6,199 nt of DNA from Desulfobacterales bacterium (lineage in GTDB: Bacteria; Desulfobacterota; Dissulfuribacteria; Dissulfuribacterales; JAMONC01). Position numbers and translations under genes: made by a program. How positions within the stretch are numbered: position 1 is the stretch's first letter; every line of letters begins with the position of its first letter. The notes beneath the pieces are model-generated. The model made no database searches. It saw only the letters and a program-made list of their open reading frames with translations, and was not told the DNA's origin. Below are positions 1-6,199 of the stretch, piece by piece. The stretch lies in NCBI GenBank assembly GCA_027066725.1, contig JAMONC010000329.1, forward strand, positions 1-6,199. Direction: 5' to 3'.

Positions 1-1163
1 CTAAAAACAAAGAGGCTATAGAGTTAAGAAAAAGGGATAAAAGAACTAAAGATCCAAGGGTAAGAGATCGGATATCTAATATTACAAAGGATATGTATGA
101 AAGAGAAAATCCCTATAGTATAAGGAGTAAATTACAGCATAAAGAGTTAAAACTTCCTGTCTTACCTACAACTACTATAGGATCATTTCCTCAAGACCAA
201 GATATAAGAAAGACTCGCAAAGATTTTATTTTAGGGAAGATATCCAAAGAAGATTATGAAGAGAAAATAAAGGGCATTATAAAAAAAGTTATAAAATTTC
301 AAGAGGATATAGACTTAGATGTACTGGTCCATGGTGAACCTGAAAGAAGTGATATGGTAGAATATTTTGCTCAACTGCTTGATGGCTTTATTACTACACA
401 AAACGGCTGGGTTCAGTCTTATGGAACCAGATGTGTTAGACCTCCTATTATCTATGCAGATGTTTTTAGAGCCAACAAAATGACAGTATCTTGGATAAGT
501 TATGCCCAGTCTCTTACTAAAAGGCCTGTAAAAGGGATGTTGACAGGCCCTGTTACTATGCTCAATTGGAGCTTTGTACGAGATGATATACCAAGAAAGG
601 ATGTATGCGTACAAATTGCCCTTGCTATTCGTGATGAAGTTAAGGACTTAGAGGATGCAGGGATAAAGGTTATTCAAATAGATGAGCCTGCTCTTAGGGA
701 AGCAATGCCTTTAAAGAGACATAAGGCATCAGAGTATCTTGATTGGGCAGTTTCTTGTTTTAGGCTTGCAAGTAGCTGTGTGTCAGATTCAACTCAGATA
801 CATACCCATATGTGTTACAGCTATTTTAATGACATTATGGAATGGATTGCTAAGATGGATGCAGATGTGATTAGCATTGAGGCAAGCCGTAGCAAGATGA
901 AGCTTTTAAAGGCATTTAGGGACTTTAAATATCCAAATGAGATTGGTCCTGGCGTATATGACATACATAGCCCACGTGTGCCAAGTGTTGATGAAATTAA
1001 GACGTTGATAGAAATGGCTATGGAAGTAATTCCTTATGATCGTTTATGGGTAAATCCTGATTGTGGTCTAAAGACTAGAAATTGGCCTGAGGTGATAGAT
1101 TCACTTAAAAATATGGTTGCAGCAACAAAAGAAATAAGGAATAATATAACACAAAAATTATAA
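1..1163 (+). CDS. metE: 5-methyltetrahydropteroyltriglutamate--homocysteine methyltransferase, C-terminal part (cobalamin-independent methionine synthase; 5' end outside window)
   Basis: This enzyme transfers the methyl group of 5-methyltetrahydrofolate (polyglutamate) to homocysteine in the cytoplasm, the last step of methionine synthesis, without B12. The reading frame is open from base 3 to the left edge, and the residues before the first ATG at 93 still match the MetE linker, so 93 is an internal methionine. About 386 residues are visible of a family length near 750: the end of the linker and the C-terminal catalytic barrel. Numbering from the Met at 93, I see [11 protein letters not shown] (24-34) opening the barrel, HGE (80-82), DEPALRE (197-203), and the zinc ligands His239 and Cys241 in HTHMC, Glu263 and Cys324 in NPDCGLK. 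All expected zinc ligands are present, so this half looks functional. The gene ends in TAA. No convincing terminator follows, and the next gene starts 289 bases later, so I do not place it in the downstream operon. Confidence 0.96.
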   Translation, partial: KNKEAIELRKRDKRTKDPRVRDRISNITKDMYERENPYSIRSKLQHKELKLPVLPTTTIGSFPQDQDIRKTRKDFILGKISKEDYEEKIKGIIKKVIKFQEDIDLDVLVHGEPERSDMVEYFAQLLDGFITTQNGWVQSYGTRCVRPPIIYADVFRANKMTVSWISYAQSLTKRPVKGMLTGPVTMLNWSFVRDDIPRKDVCVQIALAIRDEVKDLEDAGIKVIQIDEPALREAMPLKRHKASEYLDWAVSCFRLASSCVSDSTQIHTHMCYSYFNDIMEWIAKMDADVISIEASRSKMKLLKAFRDFKYPNEIGPGVYDIHSPRVPSVDEIKTLIEMAMEVIPYDRLWVNPDCGLKTRNWPEVIDSLKNMVAATKEIRNNITQKL

Positions 1164-1302
1164 AAGTAACACCAATAACTGGCACATATTCATTGTAATT
1201 GAGTCGCCTGCGGCACAAAAATGTATGATAATTCAATAGCTTTAATATATTGTTGGTATTTAATTCACCTAAAATATGTACTTTTTAATGTTTATTACAA
1301 AT

Positions 1303-1319
1303 ATGGCATATACTTTGAA
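1303..1319 (+). promoter_or_regulatory. Candidate sigma-54 (-24/-12) promoter for the tkt-fba-rpe-regulator operon
   Basis: TGGCA at 1304-1308 and TTTGAA at 1314-1319 match the sigma-54 consensus TGGCAC-N5-TTGCA with correct spacing: the first G of the -24 GG (1305) and the G of the -12 element (1317) are 12 bases apart. The one important mismatch is A instead of C after that G. The implied transcript start is near 1330, giving a leader of about 123 bases before tkt. The last gene of the downstream operon encodes an activator with a GAFTGA loop, which makes a sigma-54 promoter here plausible. The same bases contain TTGAAA (1315-1320), which could be a sigma-70 -35 box, but I see only a weak -10 (TATGCA, 1337-1342). 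This is a pattern match only. Confidence 0.35.
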
Positions 1320-1352
1320 AGAAATTAATTGGCATCTATGCACTGATTTATC

Positions 1353-1447
1353 TCTCCTTAAGCTCAAAAAAGGATATGTATGTATATAAATACGTAGGCC
1401 TGCGTAGGGGGAGATCTTTCTCGAGGTAATTAACTAACTTAAGGAGG
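1353..1447 (+). promoter_or_regulatory. Structured tkt leader: 5' arm complementary to the tkt Shine-Dalgarno sequence
   Basis: Bases 1354-1362 (CTCCTTAAG) are the exact reverse complement of 1438-1446 (CTTAAGGAG), and T1353-G1447 adds a wobble pair. The 3' arm covers the whole strong ribosome binding site AAGGAGG (1441-1447), which lies five bases before the tkt ATG at 1453, so closing this stem would hide it. The 75-base interior includes a second possible hairpin at 1391-1406. The 5' arm also has a competing partner: 1353-1357 (TCTCC) pairs with 1410-1414 (GGAGA), extended by two G-U pairs, and this would free the ribosome binding site. Two mutually exclusive folds are what a translational switch or RNA thermometer would show. 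I recognise no known riboswitch class. The pairing is seen; the function is inferred. Confidence 0.35.
1391..1406. repeat. 16-base near-perfect palindrome in the tkt leader
   Basis: TACGTAGGCCTGCGTA is a two-fold symmetric sequence with one non-Watson-Crick position (T1395 opposite G1402, a wobble pair in RNA). As DNA it could be an operator half-site pair. As RNA it folds into a six-pair stem with a GGCC loop. It overlaps a direct repeat, CGTAGG at 1393-1398 and 1403-1408. It lies about 60 bases downstream of the predicted transcript start and inside the interior of the Shine-Dalgarno-sequestering stem. I do not recognise it as the site of a known regulator. Confidence 0.4.
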
Positions 1448-1452
1448 ACTAC

Positions 1453-3504
1453 ATGACATCTATACCTAAATTAAAGGACCTTGCAAATGCTATAAGGGCT
1501 CTTAGCATGGATGCCATAGAAAAAGCAAAATCAGGGCACCCTGGGGCACCTCTGGGGATGGCCGATATTGCTACGGTATTATGGCTTAAATTCCTTAAAC
1601 ATAATCCTTTAGATCCTTCATGGATAGACAGAGATCGATTTGTTTTATCAAATGGACATGCATCAATGTTACTTTATAGCCTTTTATATCTTACAGGTTA
1701 TGATTTGACAATTGAGGATATAAAACAATTTAGGCAACTCGGTTCAAAAACACCTGGACATCCTGAGTTTTCTCATACACCAGGAGTTGAAACCACTACA
1801 GGTCCACTCGGTCAAGGTGTCGCCAATGCAGTTGGCATGGCAATAGCTGAAAAGATACTAGCCGCTACTTTTAACCGCCCCGGCCTAGAGATAGTGGACC
1901 ATTATACATATGCCTTTGTAGGCGATGGGTGTCTAATGGAAGGTATAAGTCATGAGTGTTGCTCTTTGGCTGGCACTCTTGGACTAGGGAAGCTAATCTT
2001 ATTTTATGATCAAAATGGCATCTCGATCGATGGACCTGTAGATGGTTGGTTTAAAGAAGATGTTGCTACTCGTTTTAAGGCTTATGGCTGGCATGTTATA
2101 GAAGATGTAGATGGACATAATTATGAGGAGATAGAGGCAGCTATAGTAGAAGCTAAAGATGAAACAACTAGGCCTAGTATCATCTGTTGTAGGACCAAGA
2201 TAGGTTTTGGTTCTCCAAATTTTGAGGGAAGTCCTAAGTGTCATGGTGCTCCATTAGGGGAAAAAGAGGTTGAAGAAACTAAAAAGAGAATCGGCTGGAA
2301 CTATCCTCCTTTTGTTATTCCTGATGAGATTAAAAGTGCTTGGGATAGTAGAGAAAAAGGACAAGCAGATGAAGCCAAGTGGCAGGAGCTTTTTAGTGAA
2401 TATGAGAAAAAATATCCAGAATTAGCCAAGGAATTTAGGAGACGTAGTTCTGGAATACTTCCAGAAAATTTTGATTTCTGGAGTAATAAGCTTATAGATT
2501 CGACTTTGGCTTGTAAAGAAAAACTTGCTACAAGAAAGGCTTCATTAAAGGTATTAAATGCTATAGGACCACAGCTAGATGAATTAATTGGTGGTTCAGC
2601 AGATCTTGGTTGTTCAAACCTTACTATTTGGTCTGGTGTAAAGCCTGTTTCTAAAGATGATTGGCAAGCCAACTATATTCACTATGGTGTTAGGGAATTT
2701 GCAATGGCTGCCATAATGAATGGGCTTAGTCTTCATGGTGGATTTATTCCCTATGGTGGTACATTTTTGGTGTTTTCTGATTATATGAGAAATGCCATGC
2801 GTATGGCAGCTTTAATGGGTATAAGGGTTATTTATGTATTAACTCATGATTCAATAGGTGTGGGAGAAGATGGACCAACACATCAACCAGTAGAACATAT
2901 AGAGTCTTTAAGACTTATTCCAAACATGAGTGTTTGGAGACCATGTGATTTGCTTGAGACCGCTGTTGCGTGGATATTTGCCCTTAAAAGAAAAAATGGA
3001 CCAACAGCACTTATCCTTTCACGCCAGGGGCTACCACCACAGGAGAGAAAATCTGGTAGTGAAGAAGATGTTTTTAAGGGTGGCTATAGGCTTTATGAAC
3101 CTTCCAAAGATATAGATGCAATAGTTATTGCTACTGGTTCTGAAGTAGAATTAGCAGTTAATGCAGCAAAAGAATGTGAAAAAATTGGTATTGGGGTCTT
3201 GGTAGTATCTATGCCAAGTAGGGACGTTTTTGAGGCTCAAGATGAGTCTTGGAAAAATTATGTCATCCCTCCAAATGTAAAGGCAAGGGTCGTTGTTGAG
3301 GCAGGCTCTAAGGGTGGTTGGTTTAAGTATGTAAACTATGAAGATCAGATAATTGCTGTTGAGCGCTTTGGTGCATCTGCTCCTGGAGCCACACTTTTTA
3401 AAGAATTTGGATTTGATGTTGACCACATAGTAGATGCTGTAAAAAGGGCAGTTTCTAGGCAAAAAGAGCAGATGAGCAGTGCTTTTGAACCTGTAACTGT
3501 TTAA
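1453..3504 (+). CDS. tkt: Transketolase
   Basis: This thiamine-diphosphate (ThDP) enzyme moves two-carbon ketol units between sugar phosphates (xylulose-5-P with ribose-5-P or erythrose-4-P) in the non-oxidative pentose phosphate pathway and the Calvin cycle. It is cytoplasmic and normally a dimer. At 683 residues it is slightly longer than E. coli TktA. The pyrophosphate domain carries SGHPGAPLG with His29, NGHAS with His69, and the ThDP/Mg motif GDG (157-159) ending at NG (188-189). His264 lies in CHGAPLG. The pyrimidine domain has SRQGLP at 523-528 and the catalytic Glu415 in YGVREFAM. The substrate-site segment has His465, Asp473 and His477 in [13 protein letters not shown]. The C-terminal domain (about 553-667) includes TGSEVELA and GASAPG. 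The last 15 or so residues form a polar tail beyond the usual end. The ATG follows AAGGAGG (1441-1447) by five bases. It heads a cluster with fba 38 bases downstream, and its translation may be gated by the upstream leader stem. Confidence 0.97.
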   Translation: MTSIPKLKDLANAIRALSMDAIEKAKSGHPGAPLGMADIATVLWLKFLKHNPLDPSWIDRDRFVLSNGHASMLLYSLLYLTGYDLTIEDIKQFRQLGSKTPGHPEFSHTPGVETTTGPLGQGVANAVGMAIAEKILAATFNRPGLEIVDHYTYAFVGDGCLMEGISHECCSLAGTLGLGKLILFYDQNGISIDGPVDGWFKEDVATRFKAYGWHVIEDVDGHNYEEIEAAIVEAKDETTRPSIICCRTKIGFGSPNFEGSPKCHGAPLGEKEVEETKKRIGWNYPPFVIPDEIKSAWDSREKGQADEAKWQELFSEYEKKYPELAKEFRRRSSGILPENFDFWSNKLIDSTLACKEKLATRKASLKVLNAIGPQLDELIGGSADLGCSNLTIWSGVKPVSKDDWQANYIHYGVREFAMAAIMNGLSLHGGFIPYGGTFLVFSDYMRNAMRMAALMGIRVIYVLTHDSIGVGEDGPTHQPVEHIESLRLIPNMSVWRPCDLLETAVAWIFALKRKNGPTALILSRQGLPPQERKSGSEEDVFKGGYRLYEPSKDIDAIVIATGSEVELAVNAAKECEKIGIGVLVVSMPSRDVFEAQDESWKNYVIPPNVKARVVVEAGSKGGWFKYVNYEDQIIAVERFGASAPGATLFKEFGFDVDHIVDAVKRAVSRQKEQMSSAFEPVTV

Positions 3505-3542
3505 AGGATGATTCAAAAAAATTATAAAAAGGAGAGTCTGTC

Positions 3543-4616
3543 ATGGCACTTATAACACTGAGACAACTTTTAGATCATGCAGCAGAGCATGGTTATGGGA
3601 TCCCTGCCTTTAACATCAATAACATGGAGCAAGTACATGCTATAATGGAGGCAGCAGATGAAACAGATAGCCCTGTTATTGTACAAAGTTCTGCTGGAGC
3701 TAGAAAATATGCTGGAGCAGCCTTTATAAAACATCTAATACTTGCTGCCCTTGAAAGGTGGCCCCATATACCAATTTGTCTTCATCAAGACCATGGTGCA
3801 AGCCCTAGTGTATGTGTTCGCTCTATACAAAGTGGGTTTACTTCCGTTATGATGGATGGCTCTCTTTTAGAAGATGCAAAAACTCCTTCTAGTTATGAAT
3901 ATAATGTTGAGGTAACCTCAAAGGTAGTAGAAATGGCTCATGCATGTGGAGTTTCTGTAGAAGGTGAACTTGGAGTCCTTGGCTCTCTTGAAAACAAGCG
4001 AGCAGGTAAAGAAGATGGTGTTGGGGCAGAAGGTGAGCTTACAAAAGAGCAGCTTCTTACCGATCCAGAGCAGGCAGCAGACTTTGTTAAAAAAACTAAG
4101 GTAGATGCCCTTGCAATTGCAATAGGGACAAGTCATGGGGCATATAAATTTTCTAGACCTCCTACGGGGGAGATTTTGGCAATAGATAGAATAAAAGAGA
4201 TTCATGCTAGAATCCCTGATACTCATCTTGTTATGCATGGCTCTTCAAGTGTACCTCAAGATTGGTTGAAGATTATAAATGAATATGGTGGTGATTTAGG
4301 TGAGACCTATGGTGTTCCTATATCTGAGATTCAAGAAGGAATAAAACACGGGGTAAGAAAGGTAAATATTGATACTGACTTACGCCTTGCATCAACAGGG
4401 GCTGTAAGGCGTCATCTTAAAGAAAATCCAAAGAATTTTGACCCTAGGAAGTTTTTAAGGGCAGCAACTGAGGCTATGAAACAGATATGTAAGGAACGTT
4501 TTGAGGCATTTGGTTGCGCAGGAATGGCTTCTAAGATAAAACATCGAGATATAAAATCTCTTGAAGAAATGGCTGAACTTTATGAAAAGGGGTATTTTGA
4601 TCCCAAAATAAACTAA
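3543..4616 (+). CDS. fba: Fructose-bisphosphate aldolase, class II, Calvin-cycle subtype (CbbA-like)
   Basis: This zinc-dependent aldolase condenses dihydroxyacetone phosphate with glyceraldehyde-3-P to fructose-1,6-bisphosphate. Members of this subtype often also use erythrose-4-P to make sedoheptulose-1,7-bisphosphate. The 357 residues match the CbbA-type length and read like that group throughout: [14 protein letters not shown] and [10 protein letters not shown] at the N-terminus, FTSVMMDGS at 99-107, and DPKIN at the end. Catalytic residues are visible: Asp83 and zinc ligand His84 in QDHG, Glu140 and Glu142 in VEGELG, His198 in [10 protein letters not shown], His232 in MHGSSS, and the dihydroxyacetone-phosphate-binding NIDTD (275-279). 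The ATG follows AAGGAGAG (3529-3536) by six bases. It sits between tkt and rpe with short gaps and no terminator. The family is clear. Use of sedoheptulose bisphosphate is inferred from the subtype, and no Rubisco or phosphoribulokinase gene lies nearby to prove a Calvin-cycle role. Confidence 0.95.
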   Translation: MALITLRQLLDHAAEHGYGIPAFNINNMEQVHAIMEAADETDSPVIVQSSAGARKYAGAAFIKHLILAALERWPHIPICLHQDHGASPSVCVRSIQSGFTSVMMDGSLLEDAKTPSSYEYNVEVTSKVVEMAHACGVSVEGELGVLGSLENKRAGKEDGVGAEGELTKEQLLTDPEQAADFVKKTKVDALAIAIGTSHGAYKFSRPPTGEILAIDRIKEIHARIPDTHLVMHGSSSVPQDWLKIINEYGGDLGETYGVPISEIQEGIKHGVRKVNIDTDLRLASTGAVRRHLKENPKNFDPRKFLRAATEAMKQICKERFEAFGCAGMASKIKHRDIKSLEEMAELYEKGYFDPKIN

Positions 4617-4645
4617 AAAGATCTGGCGTATGGGGAGGTATTAAA

Positions 4646-5371
4646 ATGGATGCAGTAGATGTCGCAGGCGTAATTCTTTCACCATCACTTTTATCTTCTG
4701 ATTTTAGCAGGCTCAAGGATGAGCTTATAGATCTTGAAAATGCTGGACTAAAGTGGGTTCACTGGGATGTGATGGATGGGATGTTTGTGCCTAATATTAC
4801 ATTTGGCCCAGGTGTTATAAAGGCTTGTAGGAAGCATACAAAACTCTTTTTTGATGTACACCTTATGATAGAGGCTCCAAGTAGATATCTTTGCCTTTTT
4901 AAAGACGCAGGGGCAGACCTAATTTGTATCCATGCAGAGGCAGAAACACATCTTGAAAGAGCAGTTTCTGAAATAGAGCGTCTTGGTGCAAAACCTGCTG
5001 TTGCCCTTAATCCCCATACGCCACTTTCTTTTATAGAGTATCTTTTACCACAGCTTTATATGGTTTTAATAATGAGCGTAAATCCTGGCTTTGGTGGGCA
5101 AAAATTTATTCCATTTACTATAGAAAAGATAAGGCGGCTTAGAGAAATGATAGAGAAAAGGGGATTAAACACACTTATAGAGGTAGATGGCGGCGTAAGT
5201 CCTGATAACGCTGCCACATTGGTAGAGGCAGGAGCCAATGTATTGGTTTCAGGCTCAGCCTTTTTTAACTATCCACCTTATAGCGAAAGGCTAAAGGTAT
5301 TTATGGATAAGATTTCTAAGGCTAAGGGGTTTAAAGATAAAGGACTTGATTTTAGGGAACCTAGTTCCTGA
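4646..5371 (+). CDS. rpe: Ribulose-phosphate 3-epimerase
   Basis: The enzyme interconverts ribulose-5-P and xylulose-5-P, supplying the ketose donor used by the transketolase encoded two genes upstream. It is a cytoplasmic TIM-barrel metalloenzyme. Visible landmarks are SPSLLSSDF (12-20) at the first strand, the metal and catalytic residues His39 and Asp41 in HWDVMDG, His72 in DVHLMIE, the phosphate loop MSVNPGFGGQKF (143-154), catalytic Asp181 in EVDGG, and SGSAFF (202-207) near the second phosphate site. It has 241 residues against roughly 215-230 for the family. The extra length is a leader of about eight residues and a charged tail of about 20 (KISKAKGF to the end). The ATG at 4646 follows GGGGAGGT (4632-4639) by six bases, and no nearer start in frame precedes the SPSLL segment. 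It lies 29 bases after fba and 22 bases before the regulator gene, consistent with one transcript. Confidence 0.96.
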   Translation: MDAVDVAGVILSPSLLSSDFSRLKDELIDLENAGLKWVHWDVMDGMFVPNITFGPGVIKACRKHTKLFFDVHLMIEAPSRYLCLFKDAGADLICIHAEAETHLERAVSEIERLGAKPAVALNPHTPLSFIEYLLPQLYMVLIMSVNPGFGGQKFIPFTIEKIRRLREMIEKRGLNTLIEVDGGVSPDNAATLVEAGANVLVSGSAFFNYPPYSERLKVFMDKISKAKGFKDKGLDFREPSS

Positions 5372-5384
5372 TAACTAAATGAAA

Positions 5385-5389
5385 AAGGG
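5385..5389 (+). promoter_or_regulatory. Ribosome binding site that decides the regulator start
   Basis: AAGGG lies four bases before the ATG at 5394. The other in-frame ATG at 5379, five codons earlier, has no purine-rich sequence in the 15 bases before it. The match is weaker than those of tkt, fba and rpe, which would fit lower expression of a regulator. The choice does not affect any domain, because the first predicted strand begins after both starts. Confidence 0.45.
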
Positions 5390-5393
5390 TCTT

Positions 5394-6199
5394 ATGGGGG
5401 AGAAAAAATTTCGTATAGCAATTGTTGGTTGTAATAAAAGGATAGAAAGGATTGCAGAGGCACTTTGTGCAAAAGCAAAGATTGATACAGTTGCTTTAGT
5501 TGATCCTAGTAGAGATCCAGAAACCTACCGTATAGCCAAACGTCTTGGAATTACTTATGAGACAGATCCTATCACATTTTTTACTACATATGATGTTGAT
5601 TTAGCCCTTGATGTAAGTGAGGATACATCTATTCGTGGTGAGTTAGAGAAGATTGGATATTCTCCAACTGCTATTTTATCTGGACCGGCGCTTTCTTTAA
5701 TAGAACATCTTTTATCTCAAGAGTCTTCAAATGTGAGGGCTGCAAGGGATAAAACCCCTGATCATTTTCCTCAGATAGACAATTTTGTTGTAGGTAAGTC
5801 TCGTCAAATTCAAGAAGTACTTGATCTGGTAGCACAAGTTGCTCCTACACCCACTACTGTTCTATTGTTAGGTGAGACAGGAACAGGTAAGGATTTAATT
5901 GCAAGGGCAATACATCAGGCAAGCCCTTATAGGAATAAGCCTTATATTGCAATAAATTGTACTGCTCTTACTTCTTCTCTTATTGAAAGTGAGCTTTTTG
6001 GATATGCAAAAGGGGCATTTACTGGAGCAGAACAAGATAGAAAAGGGCTTTTAGAGGAGGCAGCAGGAGGCACAGTCTTCTTGGATGAGATTGGCGATAT
6101 GCAATTAGAACTTCAGGCAAAGATGCTAAGGTTTTTACAGACAGGGGAGATTCGTCCTGTTGGTTCAAATCAAGTAAAGATCGTAAAGGTCAGGATTAT
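5394..6199 (+). CDS. Sigma-54-dependent transcriptional activator with an N-terminal Rossmann-like domain (3' end outside window)
   Basis: The visible 268 residues contain two parts. Residues 5-107 read as a single alternating beta/alpha domain: strand FRIAIVGC (6-13), a helix, strand TVALVD (32-37) ending in an acidic residue, helix TYRIAKRLG, strand and turn ending in TDP, strand DVDLALDVS (67-75), a helix, and strand TAILSGP (92-98). This pattern resembles the NAD(P)-binding half of dehydrogenases, but no catalytic domain follows. After a short linker, residues about 131-268 are the AAA+ domain of bacterial enhancer-binding proteins: Walker A GETGTGK (160-166), the sigma-54-contacting GAFTGA loop (207-212), and Walker [12 protein letters not shown] (225-235). 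Such proteins hydrolyse ATP to open sigma-54 promoters. The frame stays open to the edge, so sensor II and the expected DNA-binding domain lie outside. An alternative start is 5379. As fourth gene of the tkt-fba-rpe cluster it probably regulates that operon, which is an inference. The AAA+ assignment is firm; the ligand of the N-terminal domain is unknown. Confidence 0.92.
   Translation, partial: MGEKKFRIAIVGCNKRIERIAEALCAKAKIDTVALVDPSRDPETYRIAKRLGITYETDPITFFTTYDVDLALDVSEDTSIRGELEKIGYSPTAILSGPALSLIEHLLSQESSNVRAARDKTPDHFPQIDNFVVGKSRQIQEVLDLVAQVAPTPTTVLLLGETGTGKDLIARAIHQASPYRNKPYIAINCTALTSSLIESELFGYAKGAFTGAEQDRKGLLEEAAGGTVFLDEIGDMQLELQAKMLRFLQTGEIRPVGSNQVKIVKVRI

Larger units (their letters stand above)
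1453..6199 (+). other. Probable operon tkt-fba-rpe-sigma-54 activator
   Basis: Four genes on one strand are separated by 38, 29 and 22 bases. I see no inverted repeat followed by a T-run in any gap, and the first three genes have strong ribosome binding sites. Three products act on the same sugar-phosphate pool and the fourth is a regulator. The left boundary is set by the 289-base gap after metE. The right boundary is outside the window. Co-transcription is inferred from spacing alone. Confidence 0.75.

Noticed and set aside
86..99. Start of metE at the ATG at 93, preceded by AAAGG; the same 14 bases recur at 1369-1382
   Set aside because: The frame upstream of 93 is open and matches the MetE linker, so 93 is internal. 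The 14-base AT-rich repeat is most likely coincidence and the spacing from AAAGG to 93 is too short.
1180..1196. TGGCAC followed by ATTGT as a sigma-54 promoter
   Set aside because: The -24 half is perfect, but the G residues of the two elements are 14 bases apart instead of 12, and the -12 GC is GT.
1206..1214. GCC-TGC-GGC as a metE terminator hairpin
   Set aside because: The stem has only three pairs and is followed by an A-run, not a T-run, on the + strand. I see no convincing intrinsic terminator after metE.
1224..1229. TATGAT as a sigma-70 -10 box with TTGAGT (1199-1204) as -35
   Set aside because: The spacing is 19 bases and both boxes are imperfect; in such AT-rich sequence this is expected by chance.
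1330..1342. TGGCAT followed by ATGCA as a second sigma-54 promoter
   Set aside because: The -12 GC is present, but the spacing from -24 is nine bases instead of 12, too short for sigma-54.
2301..2672. Reverse-strand open frame of 123 codons
   Set aside because: It lies wholly inside the conserved transketolase gene, has no recognisable domain and looks like a shadow of the coding strand. The same applies to the reverse frames at 315-614, 1999-2244, 3151-3516, 3918-4238, 4531-4716 and 5056-5238, and to the forward frame at 2930-3115.
1..6199. CRISPR array, insertion sequence, tRNA or prophage signature
   Set aside because: No spaced direct repeats, transposase or integrase frames, terminal inverted repeats or tRNA-like cloverleaf were seen on either strand. 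The genes are ordinary housekeeping metabolism plus one regulator.

Overview
The window is AT-rich and gene-dense, with every supported gene on the + strand. It looks like a chromosomal segment of an anaerobic or thermophilic Gram-negative bacterium. A deltaproteobacterial or Thermodesulfobacteria-like host is my guess, based on the Calvin-type class II aldolase, the close-packed sugar-phosphate genes and the sigma-54 activator. No rRNA or other taxonomic marker is present, so the host is not established.

Layout. Bases 1-1163 hold the C-terminal half of cobalamin-independent methionine synthase (metE), which is open at the left edge. Bases 1164-1452 are a 289-base non-coding region. It holds a sigma-54-like promoter match (1303-1319) and a leader in which the transketolase Shine-Dalgarno sequence can pair with an upstream complement. 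Bases 1453-5371 are a tight run of three carbon-metabolism genes: transketolase (tkt), Calvin-subtype class II fructose-bisphosphate aldolase (fba/cbbA-like) and ribulose-phosphate 3-epimerase (rpe), with gaps of 38 and 29 bases. Another 22 bases downstream starts a sigma-54-dependent activator (5394 to the right edge, incomplete). It has a Rossmann-like N-terminal domain ahead of an AAA+ domain with intact Walker A, GAFTGA and Walker B motifs.

How the genes work together. Tkt, Fba and Rpe interconvert triose, tetrose, pentose, hexose and possibly sedoheptulose phosphates. That is the core of the non-oxidative pentose phosphate pathway and of the regenerative half of the Calvin cycle. No Rubisco, phosphoribulokinase, transaldolase or phosphatase gene lies in the window, so CO2 fixation cannot be claimed. 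The regulator appears to be the fourth gene of the same transcription unit.

The most interesting hypothesis is a self-contained circuit. A sigma-54 activator with a nucleotide- or metabolite-binding Rossmann-type sensor would control its own sugar-phosphate operon from the 1303-1319 promoter, with a second, translational layer in the tkt leader. The domain architecture and base pairing are visible in the sequence. The ligand, the promoter activity and the regulatory link are inference.
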